DNA of 64,000 nucleotides. It comes from Carallia brachiata. Lineage: Eukaryota; Streptophyta; Magnoliopsida; Malpighiales; Rhizophoraceae. The notes below the pieces were generated by a model, which ran no database searches, had not been told where the DNA came from, and saw only the letters and a list, made by a program, of their open reading frames with translations. Location: the NCBI GenBank assembly GCA_021464245.1, contig JADCRB010000016.1, forward strand, positions 3,589,250-3,653,249, in the 5' to 3' direction. Shown here one piece after another: positions 51,633 to 61,399 of this stretch (within the stretch, counting starts at the first letter, position 1; the number at the start of each line of letters is the position of its first letter). The translations under genes and the position numbers were made by a program.

Positions 51633-52504
51633 TAAACTCAAAAAAAAAAAAAAAAGGAAGAGGAATGGTTAAGAGCTGACATCTAGAAGGAGGAAAAAGA
51701 AAAAAAATCAGAGTCAAGAGCCGACATCTGGAAGAGAGAGAAAGAAAAAAGTTAGCGAAATATTGGTAGTACAGTACTATATAGTGTCTCCTCCCAGCCT
51801 ATAAATAGGCGCAAAATTTCCAACAGCCAATCACACCAAAGAAACACGGGGGGCACAGCAAAAATTAAACTGAAGGGGCCAAAGTATTGTTTAAAACTTT
51901 TCGTTTATGGTTTCGTATTTTGGGCATACGCTCCCCAAACTCTATTAGGGGAGATATTGCAGATATAAAACCCAAAATATTTAATACACTCAATTCCATA
52001 CATATTTTAGGTGTATACTCTCTGATCGCCTCAGATTAGAATCTACGAGTGTAAAAATCTAAAATATTAAAATATTAAACATCTGTTAGGATTAAACCTC
52101 CTACAGCCCTCAGCAGAGTCAGTCCACCTGAGAATAAACCCTCACGGCCCTCAGTGAAGTTTAACCAGTCCGAGTGGGATCAAGCCCCAGCCCTAAGTGA
52201 ACTCAAACCAGTTCATCTGAGATCAAGCCCATACGGCCCTCACCAGAGTTCCAGCAGTCACTGGAGATCAAACCTTGGCCCTTAGTGGAATTTATTTCCA
52301 TCAATTCAAAAGCAAGTTGTGGAAATTCAACTTCTTTCGATCAAGATCAAGCCTTTGCTGCCCTTGAGAAAATCATACAGGAGCATTAATTAGAGGATCA
52401 CATAGAGATCGACTCCACATAAATTTTAAAATTTCACTTGTAATTTGTATATGTATCTTTTAAGTCTAACTGTTGCAGGCTTAAAACATATAGGTTCTAT
52501 TGAC
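51633..52504 (+). repeat. LTR 20 (5' LTR of the reference element)
   Basis: Starts TATAAACTCAAA (TGTAAAC mutated), GTTAAGAGCTGACATCTAGA, TATA box CCTATAAATAGG (TATAAATAG at 51,800-51,808), common middle, sub-repeats, end GGTTCTATTGACA. Pairs with LTR 21. Confidence 0.85.
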
Positions 52505-53225
52505 AATTTTTGGTATGCCCGATTAGACATCTCTGCCTCTTATTTTTTGCTCCTTAAAAAACAAAAAAAAAAAGAGGATGGTGGCACGGTGGCCATTTCA
52601 TGGCCTATAGGCCATGAAATGGCCAACGACAACACAACCCTAAGGCCAAAAAGAAGGGACAAGAATCCGGCGGATCACTATCATAAGACTGCCTCCGCCG
52701 ACAAATAGATGATTGTTTATAGGCCATGAAACGGCCAACACCAACACAACCCCAAGGCAAAAAAAAAGGGACAGGAATCTGGTGCATCACTAGCATAAGA
52801 CTACCTCCACCAGCAAATAAACGATTATTCCATTACCTACATCAACTACCTTACTTGGGTACGCAGATCCAAAAATTCGGGTGTGGACACAATTTCTCAC
52901 CACTAAAAAAAAATTAAAATAGAGAATCTGCAGCTCATACAGCAGTAAGATCACTCACTCGACTCTCTCACTGAATGGAGAAGTCGACTATTCACTCCAA
53001 CCGAAGTTGGGGGCAACGAGTCAAATCCTTACCAAGCCCCTTCACTCCAGTCTTCCTACTTGGGGCATAGTTTCCATCCAACAGGACGAAAAGCACCAAT
53101 CCAGTGACAACCTCACTTTCAAATGGGATGGGTCATACTTGGTTCAAGAAATCTACACCAACAACGCTTACATATTGTCAAACGAAAAGGACATCCAAAC
53201 TACTCCAATCAGCAGGTAAATTTAA
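52505..53225 (+). other. Primer-like site, 5' leader with tandem duplication, pol end
   Basis: TGGTATGCCCGATTAGAC at 52,511-52,528, then the palindrome (52,591-52,624). A roughly 113-bp segment (GGCCATGAAATGGCCAAC... to ...ACAAATAGATGATTG, 52,605-52,718) is repeated at 52,719-52,832. Next CATCAACTACCTTACTTGGG, AAGTCGACTATTCACTCC, and the pol end in frame: LTFKWDGSYLVQEIYTNNAY, ILSNEKDIQT, stop at about 53,218. K-W-D-G-x-Y-x-V...AYxL is the closing part of plant gypsy pol (integrase tail). Confidence 0.75.
52591..52624. repeat. Perfect 34-bp palindrome in the leader
   Basis: Reads the same on both strands without a mismatch; core CATGGCCTATAGGCCATG. Imperfect versions occupy the same place in other leaders (2,656; 11,590; 44,940; 49,107; 56,535; 60,335). 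Position just downstream of the primer-like site suggests an RNA stem-loop for dimerisation or packaging; function is inferred. Confidence 0.85.
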
Positions 53226-53431
53226 AAAGCATTGTTTTGTGTAGATAAAAAATTCAAAAAAATAAAAAAAAAGCAAAAAAAATTCAAAGAAAAAAAAACT
53301 ACAAAAAAATGAAAAATGAAAAAAAAAGTCTGAAGCTTATGTGCAGGTTTAGCCCAAAAATCTAAATTCGAGCCCAAAATCCTTCCTCAAAATCCAAATT
53401 CAAATTCAGGGGTAGACCCCAAACCCCGACT
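53226..53431 (+). repeat. A-rich tract and short CCCAAATCC block
   Basis: A-rich to 53,330, then only about 90 bp of CCCAAATCC block (GGGGTAGACCCCAAACCCCG). No gene. Confidence 0.8.
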
Positions 53432-54164
53432 CAGATCAACAACAGACTCCTGCCTCACACGGGTATGAAAAGGCGACAATCCAACAGTACACTCCTGCTT
53501 CGCACGAGTATAAAAGTGACAGCTCAGCAAATTCAACACTCTTTCCTCGCACGAGTATAAAATTCGAATAGCTCCACAACGCCGTTCAACACTCCTGTTT
53601 CGCATGAGTATAAAAGGCAAACAATTGAATCAAACTCCTGTCTCACACGAGTATAATAAGCGACAGCTACAACAACGAACTAGACTCCTAGCTTGCACGA
53701 GTATAAAAGGCGAGACGACAATAACAAAACAGACTACTGTCCCATATGAGTATAAAAGGCGAATAACTCAACCCAAGCAGACTCTTACCTCGTACGAGTA
53801 TAAATGGCGAACAGCTCAGCACAACAGTCTCCTGCCACGAACGAGTATAAAAGGCGACAACATAATACAAAATCACACTCCTATCTTGCATGAGTATAAA
53901 AGGGAAATGGATCAACAACACACTCCTGTCAGGTACGAGTATAAAAGACGACAACTCAACAGTCAAAGCATACTCCTAACCCGTACAAAAGGCGAAACAG
54001 CAACAACCAAACAAGACCCAGTCCAAAACTCCTGGCCAACATGAGTATAAACTGTGAACGACCCTAAAAATAAAAGCAATCAAGAGTTTGAGTCTCAGTA
54101 ATTGCTTTAGTCTTAACTCGACTTTATCATATATCAAACCTCTGCTCCTTTTTCATTGAGAAGA
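53432..54164 (+). repeat. Minisatellite array 17 and pre-WOX spacer
   Basis: About 15 units (GCACGAGTATAAAAGGCGA) to 54,055, the closing unit with TATAAACTGTGAACGACC, then a spacer of the second lineage (GTTTGAGTCTCAGTAATTGC, TTTATCATATATCAAACC), where the acceptor-like CAGG is not kept. Confidence 0.88.
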
Positions 54165-54890
54165 ATGGAAGCAGTTGTAGGACATCAGGATAGGGAAAGA
54201 GATAGGTCACCCAGCATTAGATGGCACCCAACTCCGGCGCAACTGCAAATCCTAGAGGAAGTCTACCGAAACAATTGAGATACTATTCCTAATGCATCAC
54301 ATCTCTTCCAGCTTGCTTCGCATTGTACGGGGCCGTCAAAACGAAAAAAGTGTATTTCTAGCTCTAAGCCAGAGAAATAGAGAGAGAGTAACACAAAGAG
54401 CTATTGTGTATACAGAACAATCTGTTCCTACCATCACAGTTGTTCCCATAATAGATCTCACTAGTCTAGCTTCGTCCTCAAGTGAAGCTGGTCTAAACTC
54501 CACCACTGCAATGGTCCCTCAAGGTTACTTCAACCAAAGTTGTAGCTTGTGGGACTACACATGCTGGTCCTAGTGGTTTTATGGAATCAGCTAGGGGTTC
54601 ATCCCTTATGGATACTGTAGTCCAAGAGGGAATTTTGTATCAGGGGAGAACTATTCCGGCGAGACTTTATCTCTTCTTCTGGCACACCCTGGCGACGTCA
54701 ATTGGTTGGAAGGTTCCAGTAATGTTGACGCCATTGGCCCAGCAAACGAGGATGCAATTGACTTGAAGCTGCGTCTCAGGCCCCGCTACGTCGATCAACA
54801 AGGCAAGGGTACAACGACTTTTTGGGAACTGCGCCTCGAGTCCCGTGATGTCGGTCGACAAGGATAAGGAGCGACAACTTTGGCAGCATA
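54165..54890 (+). pseudogene. WUSCHEL-type homeobox pseudogene, copy I, C-terminal half open
   Basis: The ATG at 54,165 opens MEAVVGHQDRERDRS, PSIRWHPTPAQLQILEEVYR, NN then TGA: the helix I region is intact and closest of all copies to a canonical WOX start (RW-x-P-T-P). Beyond, DTIPNASH reads on; the helix III Trp is TAG (54,359-54,361). The C-terminal part is one frame: GETLSLLLAHPGDVNW (WUS-box-like TLSLLL at 54,664-54,681), GPANEDAIDLKLRLRPR (EAR-like LKLRL at 54,763-54,777), then a duplicated stretch with WELRLESRDV (ELRLE at 54,826-54,840) and stop. The second EAR-like motif is shared with copy C. Confidence 0.8.
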
Positions 54891-55097
54891 CGAAATTGAC
54901 GTTTGTAACACGCGTCGACCACCGCTTCATTTCTCTCTAGTGGTAGGAAGAGACGTGAAAAGGGACCCCACCAAATTCTACACATCTCCTTTTTGACTTT
55001 GAAAAAAAACAGGCAGCTTTTGTTGTGTATATATTTCCTGCCTGCTCAGATCATAGACTCACCCCTCAGAACTCTTCTTTCTCTCTGAAGAAAAAAG

Positions 55098-55268
55098 ATG
55101 GCTAGTCCCAACACTTGCTTTTATAGGAAATTCTTTAATCAAGAAGCTGCGGATACAAGAGTTAGAAAGAGAAAGAGTCGCTCACTTCAAAACTCTCGAA
55201 TCTCAGCCTCTGACGCTATCTTGGTCGATGAAGTTCCAACCACTCTGCTTAGTTCACATCTATCATAA
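55098..55268 (+). CDS. MASP ORF, intact copy (56 codons)
   Basis: ATGGCTAGTCCC to TAA: MASPNTCFYRKFFNQEAADT, RVRKRKSRSLQNSRISASDA, ILVDEVPTTLLSSHLS. Basic RVRKRKSR at residues 21-28. No known domain or membrane segment. It sits 75 bp after a TATATATTTCC and near a CTTTCTCTCTGAAG run. It keeps the frame that most other copies show broken. It may be a captured first exon or chance sequence. No strong support for translation. Confidence 0.35.
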   Translation: MASPNTCFYRKFFNQEAADTRVRKRKSRSLQNSRISASDAILVDEVPTTLLSSHLS

Positions 55269-55666
55269 CGAGCCAAAAAGTTGTGACCATCCTCATCTGT
55301 TTTTAGATGCGGCGATGGACAGGGAAGTTCCAACTACTCTCCTTACGTCACAACATATAGGAGAGTCATCACTATAGCCCGTCTCTTTGTGAGTTGGCCT
55401 TGTTGTGCCATGATGCTGCTGGGCCTTCCCCATTGGAAGGTCAAGTTCTTTGGCTGCTGCATAATCCTCACCTAAGCCATGGAACTTCAAGTTCTATAAA
55501 GTAACCTTTGCGAGTTATGGAAGCTTGCAGCAGCTAGGCTAGTCGAAGTTAAAGACCTTAAGATTCAATGTTCATCATGACGTCCCGAGCATCAAACTGG
55601 ACTTCAAGACTTGCTTCAGATCACGTCCCAAGATCCATCCTCACCAAGCCTTGAAGTGGGGGCATT
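55269..55666 (+). other. 3' internal tail and purine tract before LTR 21
   Basis: Family tail (GTTCCAACTACTCTCCTTACG, GCCATGGAACTTCAAGTTC, CAAGACTTGCTTCAGATCACG) ending CCTTGAAGTGGGGGCATT, the polypurine tract position directly before TGTAAAC. Confidence 0.7.
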
Positions 55667-56449
55667 TGTAAACTCAAAAAAAAAAGAAGAGGAAAGTCAA
55701 GAGCTAACGTCTTGAAGGAGGAAAAAAAAAATCAGAGTCAAGAGCCGACATCAAGAAGAGAGAAAGAAAAAAAAAATCAATCAAAAGTTGGTGGCACAGT
55801 ACTACACAGTGTCTCCTCCCAGCCTATAAATAGGTGCAAAATCTCCAACAGCCAATCACACCATAAAAACACGGGGGGCACAACAAAAATTAAATTCAAG
55901 GGGCCAAAGTTTTGTTTAAAACTTTTCCTTTACGTTTTCGCATTTTGGGTATAAGCTCCCCAAACTTCATTATGGGAGATATTCTAGATATAAACTCAAA
56001 AATATTTAATATACTGAATTCCATACATATTTTCGGTATATACTCTTCAATCGCCTCAATTTGGGATCTACAAGAGTAAAAATTCAAAATATTAAAATGT
56101 TAAACATCTGTCTGGGATTAAGCCTTCTACGACCCTCAGCAGACTAAGTTCAACTGAGAACAAGCCCCTACGGCCCTCAGCAGAGTTAAACCAATCCGAG
56201 TAGGATCAAGCCCCAGCCCTCAGTGGAGTCAAACTAGTCCATCTGAGATAAAACTCATATGACCCTCAACGGAGTTCCAACAGTCCCTTGAGATCAAGCC
56301 TCGGCCCTTGACAACCTTGAAAAGGATCATTAATCAGAGGATCACACAATGATTGACCCCACACAAATTTCAAAATTTTTATCTGTAATTTATATCTGTA
56401 TTCTCAAGTCTAATTGTTGTACACTTGAAACATACGAGTTCCCCTCACA
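55667..56449 (+). repeat. LTR 21
   Basis: TGTAAACTCA start, GTCAAGAGCTAACGTCTTG and GTCAAGAGCCGACATC, TATA box CCTATAAATAGG (TATAAATAG at 55,825-55,833), AAATATTTAATATACTG, sub-repeats, end GTTCCCCTCACA. 783 bp. Shared edge between the reference element and the next internal region. Confidence 0.87.
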
Positions 56450-57480
56450 ATTTTTGGCACACCCAGTGGGACTTCTCTACCTCTCATCTTTTGCTCCTTT
56501 AATTAAAAAAAAAAAAAGAGGTTCGTGGTTTAACCGCCATTTCATGGCCTTATAAAATGGTCAACATTAACACAACTCCAAGGGAAAAAATAAGGGGGGT
56601 AGGAATCTGGCGCATCATTGACACCATGGAAGAGTAAGACCAACTCCACTAGCAAAAAGGTGATTACTTCATCGCCTGCATCAACTACCCTACTTGGGTA
56701 TGTAGGTCCACAAACTCGCGCAAGGACACGGTTCCTCTCCACCAACAAAATTCAAATAGAAGATTTGCAGCTTGCATAGCAACTAGATTTCTCACATAAA
56801 CAAAGCAATCAACCACCTACCTCGACCGAAGTTGGGGGTAGAGCGTCAAATTCTAATCAACAAGAGGATCCGACAAGTTCTGCTAAAACAAGTCAGGAAA
56901 AATCAGGAAAGCCCTCCATTGCAATCTTCCATGGAGCATCATCTGGCAACTTTGATGTCTTGATGACTAACACCGCCAGCATAGAAGACACGTTTGCAGA
57001 GTTGGATAGTAGAATTTTACAATTCAATAAAAGATTAGAGGAACTGGATCAAGAATTGTTTTCTCTCCAATAATTAGAGGACGTGATAGAAAACAAGTTA
57101 GCCGTCCTTAAGGAGAAATAACAAATTGGGCATTACCAAGTCTGACCCATTAATGCAATCAATTGCGAATATCATCCTTAATCGTCTTAAGTAGGGGGAA
57201 CAGTTCCCATCGAACTAGACAGCAGAGGGACACCAGGACCGACTCGTGACAAGCTTACTTCTAAGTGGGATGGGCCATACCTAGTTTGAAGAAATATGCA
57301 CAAACAACGCTTACATGTTGTCAGGAATGCATCTCGACCTGGCTCAATCAGTAGTAAATTTTTGAAGCATTGTTATATATAGATTAAAAAAATAATAAAA
57401 GAAAAAAATTCAAAAAGCAAAAAAATTCAAAAGAAAAAAATAAAAAAGAAAAAAGATGAAAAAAAAATTTCTGCAACGCA
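56450..57480 (+). other. Primer site, leader with coiled-coil frame, pol end, A-rich tract
   Basis: TGGCACACCCAGTGGGAC at 56,455-56,472 is the cleanest primer-like site here. The leader has a damaged palindrome (56,535). Pol end at 57,254-57,370: SKWDGPYLV then TGA, out-of-frame remains of YTNNAYML, SKFLKHCYI and stop. A-rich tract at 57,375-57,470. Confidence 0.75.
56866..57120 (+). pseudogene. Coiled-coil frame in leader, probable gag N-terminus remnant
   Basis: EDPTSSAKTSQEKSGKPSIA, IFHGASSGNFDVLMTN, then a heptad-rich stretch (TFAELDSRILQFNKRLEELD, QELFSLQ) to TAA at 57,071-57,073. The same frame goes on LEDVIENKLAVLKEK and stops again. It resembles the coiled-coil LENKILQLMEALEEKDREIA of the gag copies only in type, so it may be a more distant gag. 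Not seen in other leaders of the window. Confidence 0.5.
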
Positions 57481-58060
57481 CGTATAGGCCCACTCCAAAT
57501 TCTTGCTCAAAATCTAAACTCAAGTTCAAACTCGGGTTAAGACACCAAATCCAAATTCTGGCCTAAAGTCCAAATCCACATTCAGGGGCAAATCTCAAAC
57601 CCCGACTCAAACCTGAGGCCCAAATCCAAATTTGGGCTCAAACTTGGAGTCAAACCCTTATATCCAAATTCCAGCCCAAAGTCCAAGTCTATATTTGGGC
57701 GTAGACCCCAAACCCAGACTCAAATATAAAGCTCAAATCCAAACTTGGACTCAAAACCCAAAACCAAATTCTGGTTCAAGTCAACACTTCCAAATCCTAA
57801 ACTCAAAGCCCAAACTCAAATTCTAGCCTAAATTCAAAATCCAGATTTTGGGGTAGACCCCAAACTCGAACCTAAATCCAAAGCCTAAATCCCAACTCAA
57901 ACTCAAACCCAGGCCCAAAACCCAAAACCAAATCCCAATTAAAATCCAAATTCCCAAAATCCAAACTCAGACCTTGGCCCAAAAAACCAAATCCAAATTC
58001 AAACTTCAACTTAAATTCCAGATTCGAGGGCAATGATCAAACCCTTACTCAAAGCCCAAG
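57481..58060 (+). repeat. CCCAAATCC-type repeat block, long copy
   Basis: About 570 bp of units such as GGGGTAGACCCCAAACTCG and CCAAATCCAAACTTGGACTC. Longest of the plus-strand blocks. Confidence 0.87.
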
Positions 58061-58685
58061 TCCACAGCTACAAACACAACAAACTCCTGGCTCGCATGAG
58101 TATAAAAAGGCAAACAGTTCAACAATTCAATGCTCTTGCCTCGCACGAGTATAGAAGGCGAATAGCTCCACAACATGGTTCAACGCTCTTGCCTTTCACG
58201 AGTATAACAGGCGACAATCCAGCAGCACACTCTTGCTTCGTACGACTATAAAAGGCGAAAAATCAACAATAGACTCTTGCCTCGCACGAGTATAAAATGC
58301 GATCAACAAAAGTACACTCCTACCTTGCACGAGAATAAAAGGCGATCAACTGAAGCAGACTCCGACCTCGCACGAGTATAAAAGGCGATCAACTAAAGTA
58401 GACTCATGCCTCGCGTGAGTGTAAAAGGCAACGACTCAACAATAGACTCCTGCATCGCACGAGTATAAAAGGTGAACAACTCATTAGCAAATCTAGACTC
58501 CTGTCTCGCACGAGTGTAAAAGGTGAACAGCTCATTAGCAAACCTAGACTCCTGCCTTGCACGAGTATAAAAGGCAACGACCGAAATTCACACTCCTGCC
58601 TCGCACAAGTATAAAAGCAACGACCTAAATCAAGACTACCGCCTCACATGAGTATATAAGGAGAACAGCTTAGCAGTAAAACCAG
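58061..58685 (+). repeat. Minisatellite array 18
   Basis: About 15 units, many with perfect GCACGAGTATAAAAGGCG. It ends without closing units, joining LTR interior at about 58,688. Confidence 0.88.
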
Positions 58686-59395
58686 GCGAAGCAACAAAAA
58701 CAAAAGACACAAACGTAATGAGGAAGAAAGAAATTTGGGAAAACCAAGTTTTCCAAAACCTCTCCCATACGTTTTCGTATTTTGGGCGTATACTCTCTAG
58801 ACTTCATTAAGTGTGATATTCTAGAGTAAACGCCCAAAATATTTAATATACTCATTTCCATGCATATTTTAGGTATATAATCTTTGGTCGCCTCAAATTG
58901 GGATCTGCAAAAGTAAATATTCAAAATATTAAAATATTAAACATTCGTCTAACATTACACGTCCTACATCCCTTAGCGAAGCCAGTTTACTTGAGATTAA
59001 GCCCCTACGGCCTTTATCGGAGTTAAACAATCCAAGTGGGATCGAGCCCCGACCCTTAACGCTATCCAACTAGTCCACCTGAAATCTAAGCCCTTACGGC
59101 CCTCATCGAAACCAATCCATTCTGAATGAGATCAAGTCTATACGGCCCTCACCGGAGTTCTAGCATCTACCTAAGATCAAGCCTCGGCCCTCAGTGAAAT
59201 TTATTTCCTACAATTAAAGAGCATGCTGTGGAAATTCAATCTTTTTCAGTCAAGATCAAGCCTATGCAGTTCTTGACAACCTCACAAAGGAGCATTAACC
59301 GGAGGATCACACAGAGATCGACCCCACACACAAATTTCAAAATTTTTATTTTTAATTTATATCTTTATTTTTGAGTCTAATTATTTCAAGCTCGA
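58686..59395 (+). repeat. LTR 22, 5'-truncated
   Basis: Enters at CAAGTTTTCCAAAACCTCTC, then CATACGTTTTCGTATTTTGG, the common middle, sub-repeats, and end TTTCAAGCTCGAAACAAAAC. LTR 23 follows directly. Confidence 0.8.
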
Positions 59396-60248
59396 AACAA
59401 AACAAAAAAAATAGGAAGAGGAAGAGTCACGAGTTGACATCAAGAAGGAGGAAAAAGAAAAAAAAAATCAGAGTCAAGATTTGACATCTAGAAGAGGAAA
59501 AAAAAAGTCAGCAAAAAGTTGGTGTCACAGCACTACACAGTGTCTCCTCCCAGCCCATAAATAGGCATATAATCTCCAACAGCCAATTACACCACATAAA
59601 CACGGGGGCACAACAGAAAACTAAATTCAAGGGGCCAAAGTTTTATTTAAAACTCTTCCTTTTCATTTTTGTATTTTGGGCATACGCTCCGCAAACTCCA
59701 TTAAGGGAGATATTCCAGATATCAAGCCCAAAATATTTAATATACTCAATTTCATACATATTTTGGGTATATACTCTCTGGTCGTCTCAGATTGGGATCT
59801 ACGAGTGTAAAAATCGAAAATATTAAAATATTAAACATCTGTATGGGATTAAGCCTCCTATAGCCCTTAGTAGAGTCGATCCACTTGAGAACAAGTCCCT
59901 ACGACCCTCAATGGAGTTAAACTAGTCTGAGTGGGATCAAGCTCTGGCCCTCAGTGGAGTCAAACTAGTCCATCTGAGATCAAGCCCATACGGGCCTCAC
60001 CAGAGTTCCAGCAGCCCCCTGAGATCAAACCTCAGCCCTCAGTGGAATTTATTTCCATCAGTTCAAGAACAAGTTGTGTAAATTCAACCTCTTTCAGTCA
60101 AGATCAAGCCTCTAGGAAATCACACAGGAGCATTAATAAGAGGATCGCACAAAAATTGACCACACATAAATTTTAAATTTTCACTTGAAATTTGTATTTG
60201 TATTTTTTGAGTCTAACTATTGCGGGCTCAAACATACCATCGTAGACA
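59396..60248 (+). repeat. LTR 23
   Basis: Starts in AAACAAAACAAAAAAAATAGG without TGTAAAC, GTCACGAGTTGACATCAAG, TATA-like CCCATAAATAGG (about 59,556), common middle, sub-repeats, end CATACCATCGTAGACA. Primer-like TGGCATCCCAGTTGGAC at 60,254-60,270. Confidence 0.83.
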
Positions 60249-60960
60249 ATTTTTGGCATCCCAGTTGGACATCTCTGCTTCCACTCTTTTGCTCCTTAAA
60301 AAAAAAAAAAAAAAAAGAGGTTGGTGGCACAACGACCATATTATGGCCTATAGGACATGAAGTGGCTAGCACCAACACAACCCCCCGGCCAGAAAAAAGG
60401 GAAAGGAATCCAGCGCATCACTGGCATAAGACCACCTCTACCAACAAATAGACGACTGTTCCATTGCCTGCATCAACTACCTTACTTGGGTACCCAGGTC
60501 CACAAATTCGGGTACGAACATGGTTTCTTGCCACTCAAAAAAAATTAAAATAGAGAATCTACAGCTAACATAGGAGTAAGATCTCTTACCTAACTTTCTC
60601 ACTGAAAGGAGAAGTCGACTATTTACTCTGACCAAAGTTGGGGGTAACAGGTCAAATCCTTAGCAAGCCCATCCACTCCAATCTTCCCAATTGGCGCATA
60701 GTTTCCATCCAACAGGACCAAAAGCACCAATCCAGCGAAAGGCTTCCTTCCAAATGGGACGGGTCATACTTGGTTTAAGAAGTCTACACCAATGATGTTT
60801 AATTGCGGCCAAACCAAAAGGACATCCGAACTGGTCCAATCAGCAGGGAAAATTAAAAAGCATTGTTATGTGTAGATTAACAAAAAAGAAAAAGAAGCAA
60901 AAAAAAAAAAAGAAAAAAAAACAACAAAGAAATGAAAAAGAAAAAAGATGAAAAAAAAAG
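60249..60960 (+). other. 5' leader, pol end, A-rich tract
   Basis: Imperfect palindrome at 60,330-60,367, CATCAACTACCTTACTTGGG, AAGTCGACTATTTACTCTG, pol end SKWDGSYLV, TAA, EVYTND, GPIS (about 60,745-60,850), then A-rich tract 60,865-60,960. Confidence 0.75.
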
Positions 60961-61399
60961 TCTGAAGCTCATGTGTAAGTTCAGCCCAAAAATCTAAATT
61001 CAAGCCCAAAATCCTTCCTCAAAAACCAAATTCAGATTCAAGGGCAAAACCCGAACCCCGGTCGAAACTCAAAGTTCAAATATAAGCTCAGGTTTGAAGC
61101 TAAAAGCCCAAACTCAAACGCGGGGTCAAAACCCAAATCCAAATCCCGGTCTATAGCCCAAAACCAAATTCGGGGGTAAACCCCAACCACTGACTCAAAG
61201 CCCAAATCAGCAACACAACAGTTCAACTCAACACGGTTCAACTCAGTTCAACAACAAATCTAAACTTAGGATTGAAGCTCAAAGCCCAAACTCAAATGCG
61301 GGGTCAAAACCCAAATCCAAATCTTGGTCCATAGCCCAAATCCAAATTCTGTGGTAAACCCCAAACACTGACTTAAAGCCCAAATCAGCAACACAACAG
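60961..61399 (+). repeat. CCCAAATCC block, internally duplicated
   Basis: Two related stretches, 60,970-61,250 and 61,255-61,420. Both contain GCTCAAAGCCCAAACTCAAA or close, GCGGGGTCAAAACCCAAATC, CCAAATCAGCAACACAACAG and AACACGGTTCAAC, so about 160 bp was duplicated. Confidence 0.82.

Larger units (their letters stand above)
51633..56449 (+). mobile_element. Reference complete non-autonomous element carrying WOX copy I
   Basis: Clearest full copy: LTR 20, primer-like site, leader with a perfect palindrome, end of pol, A-rich tract, CCCAAATCC block, minisatellite array 17, WOX copy I, spacer, MASP ORF, purine tract, LTR 21. About 4.8 kb. It lacks gag, protease, RT and RNase H, so mobility would require proteins from an autonomous relative, in the manner known for LARD/TR-GAG type elements. 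I did not find an obvious target duplication because both ends abut other family copies. Confidence 0.82.
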
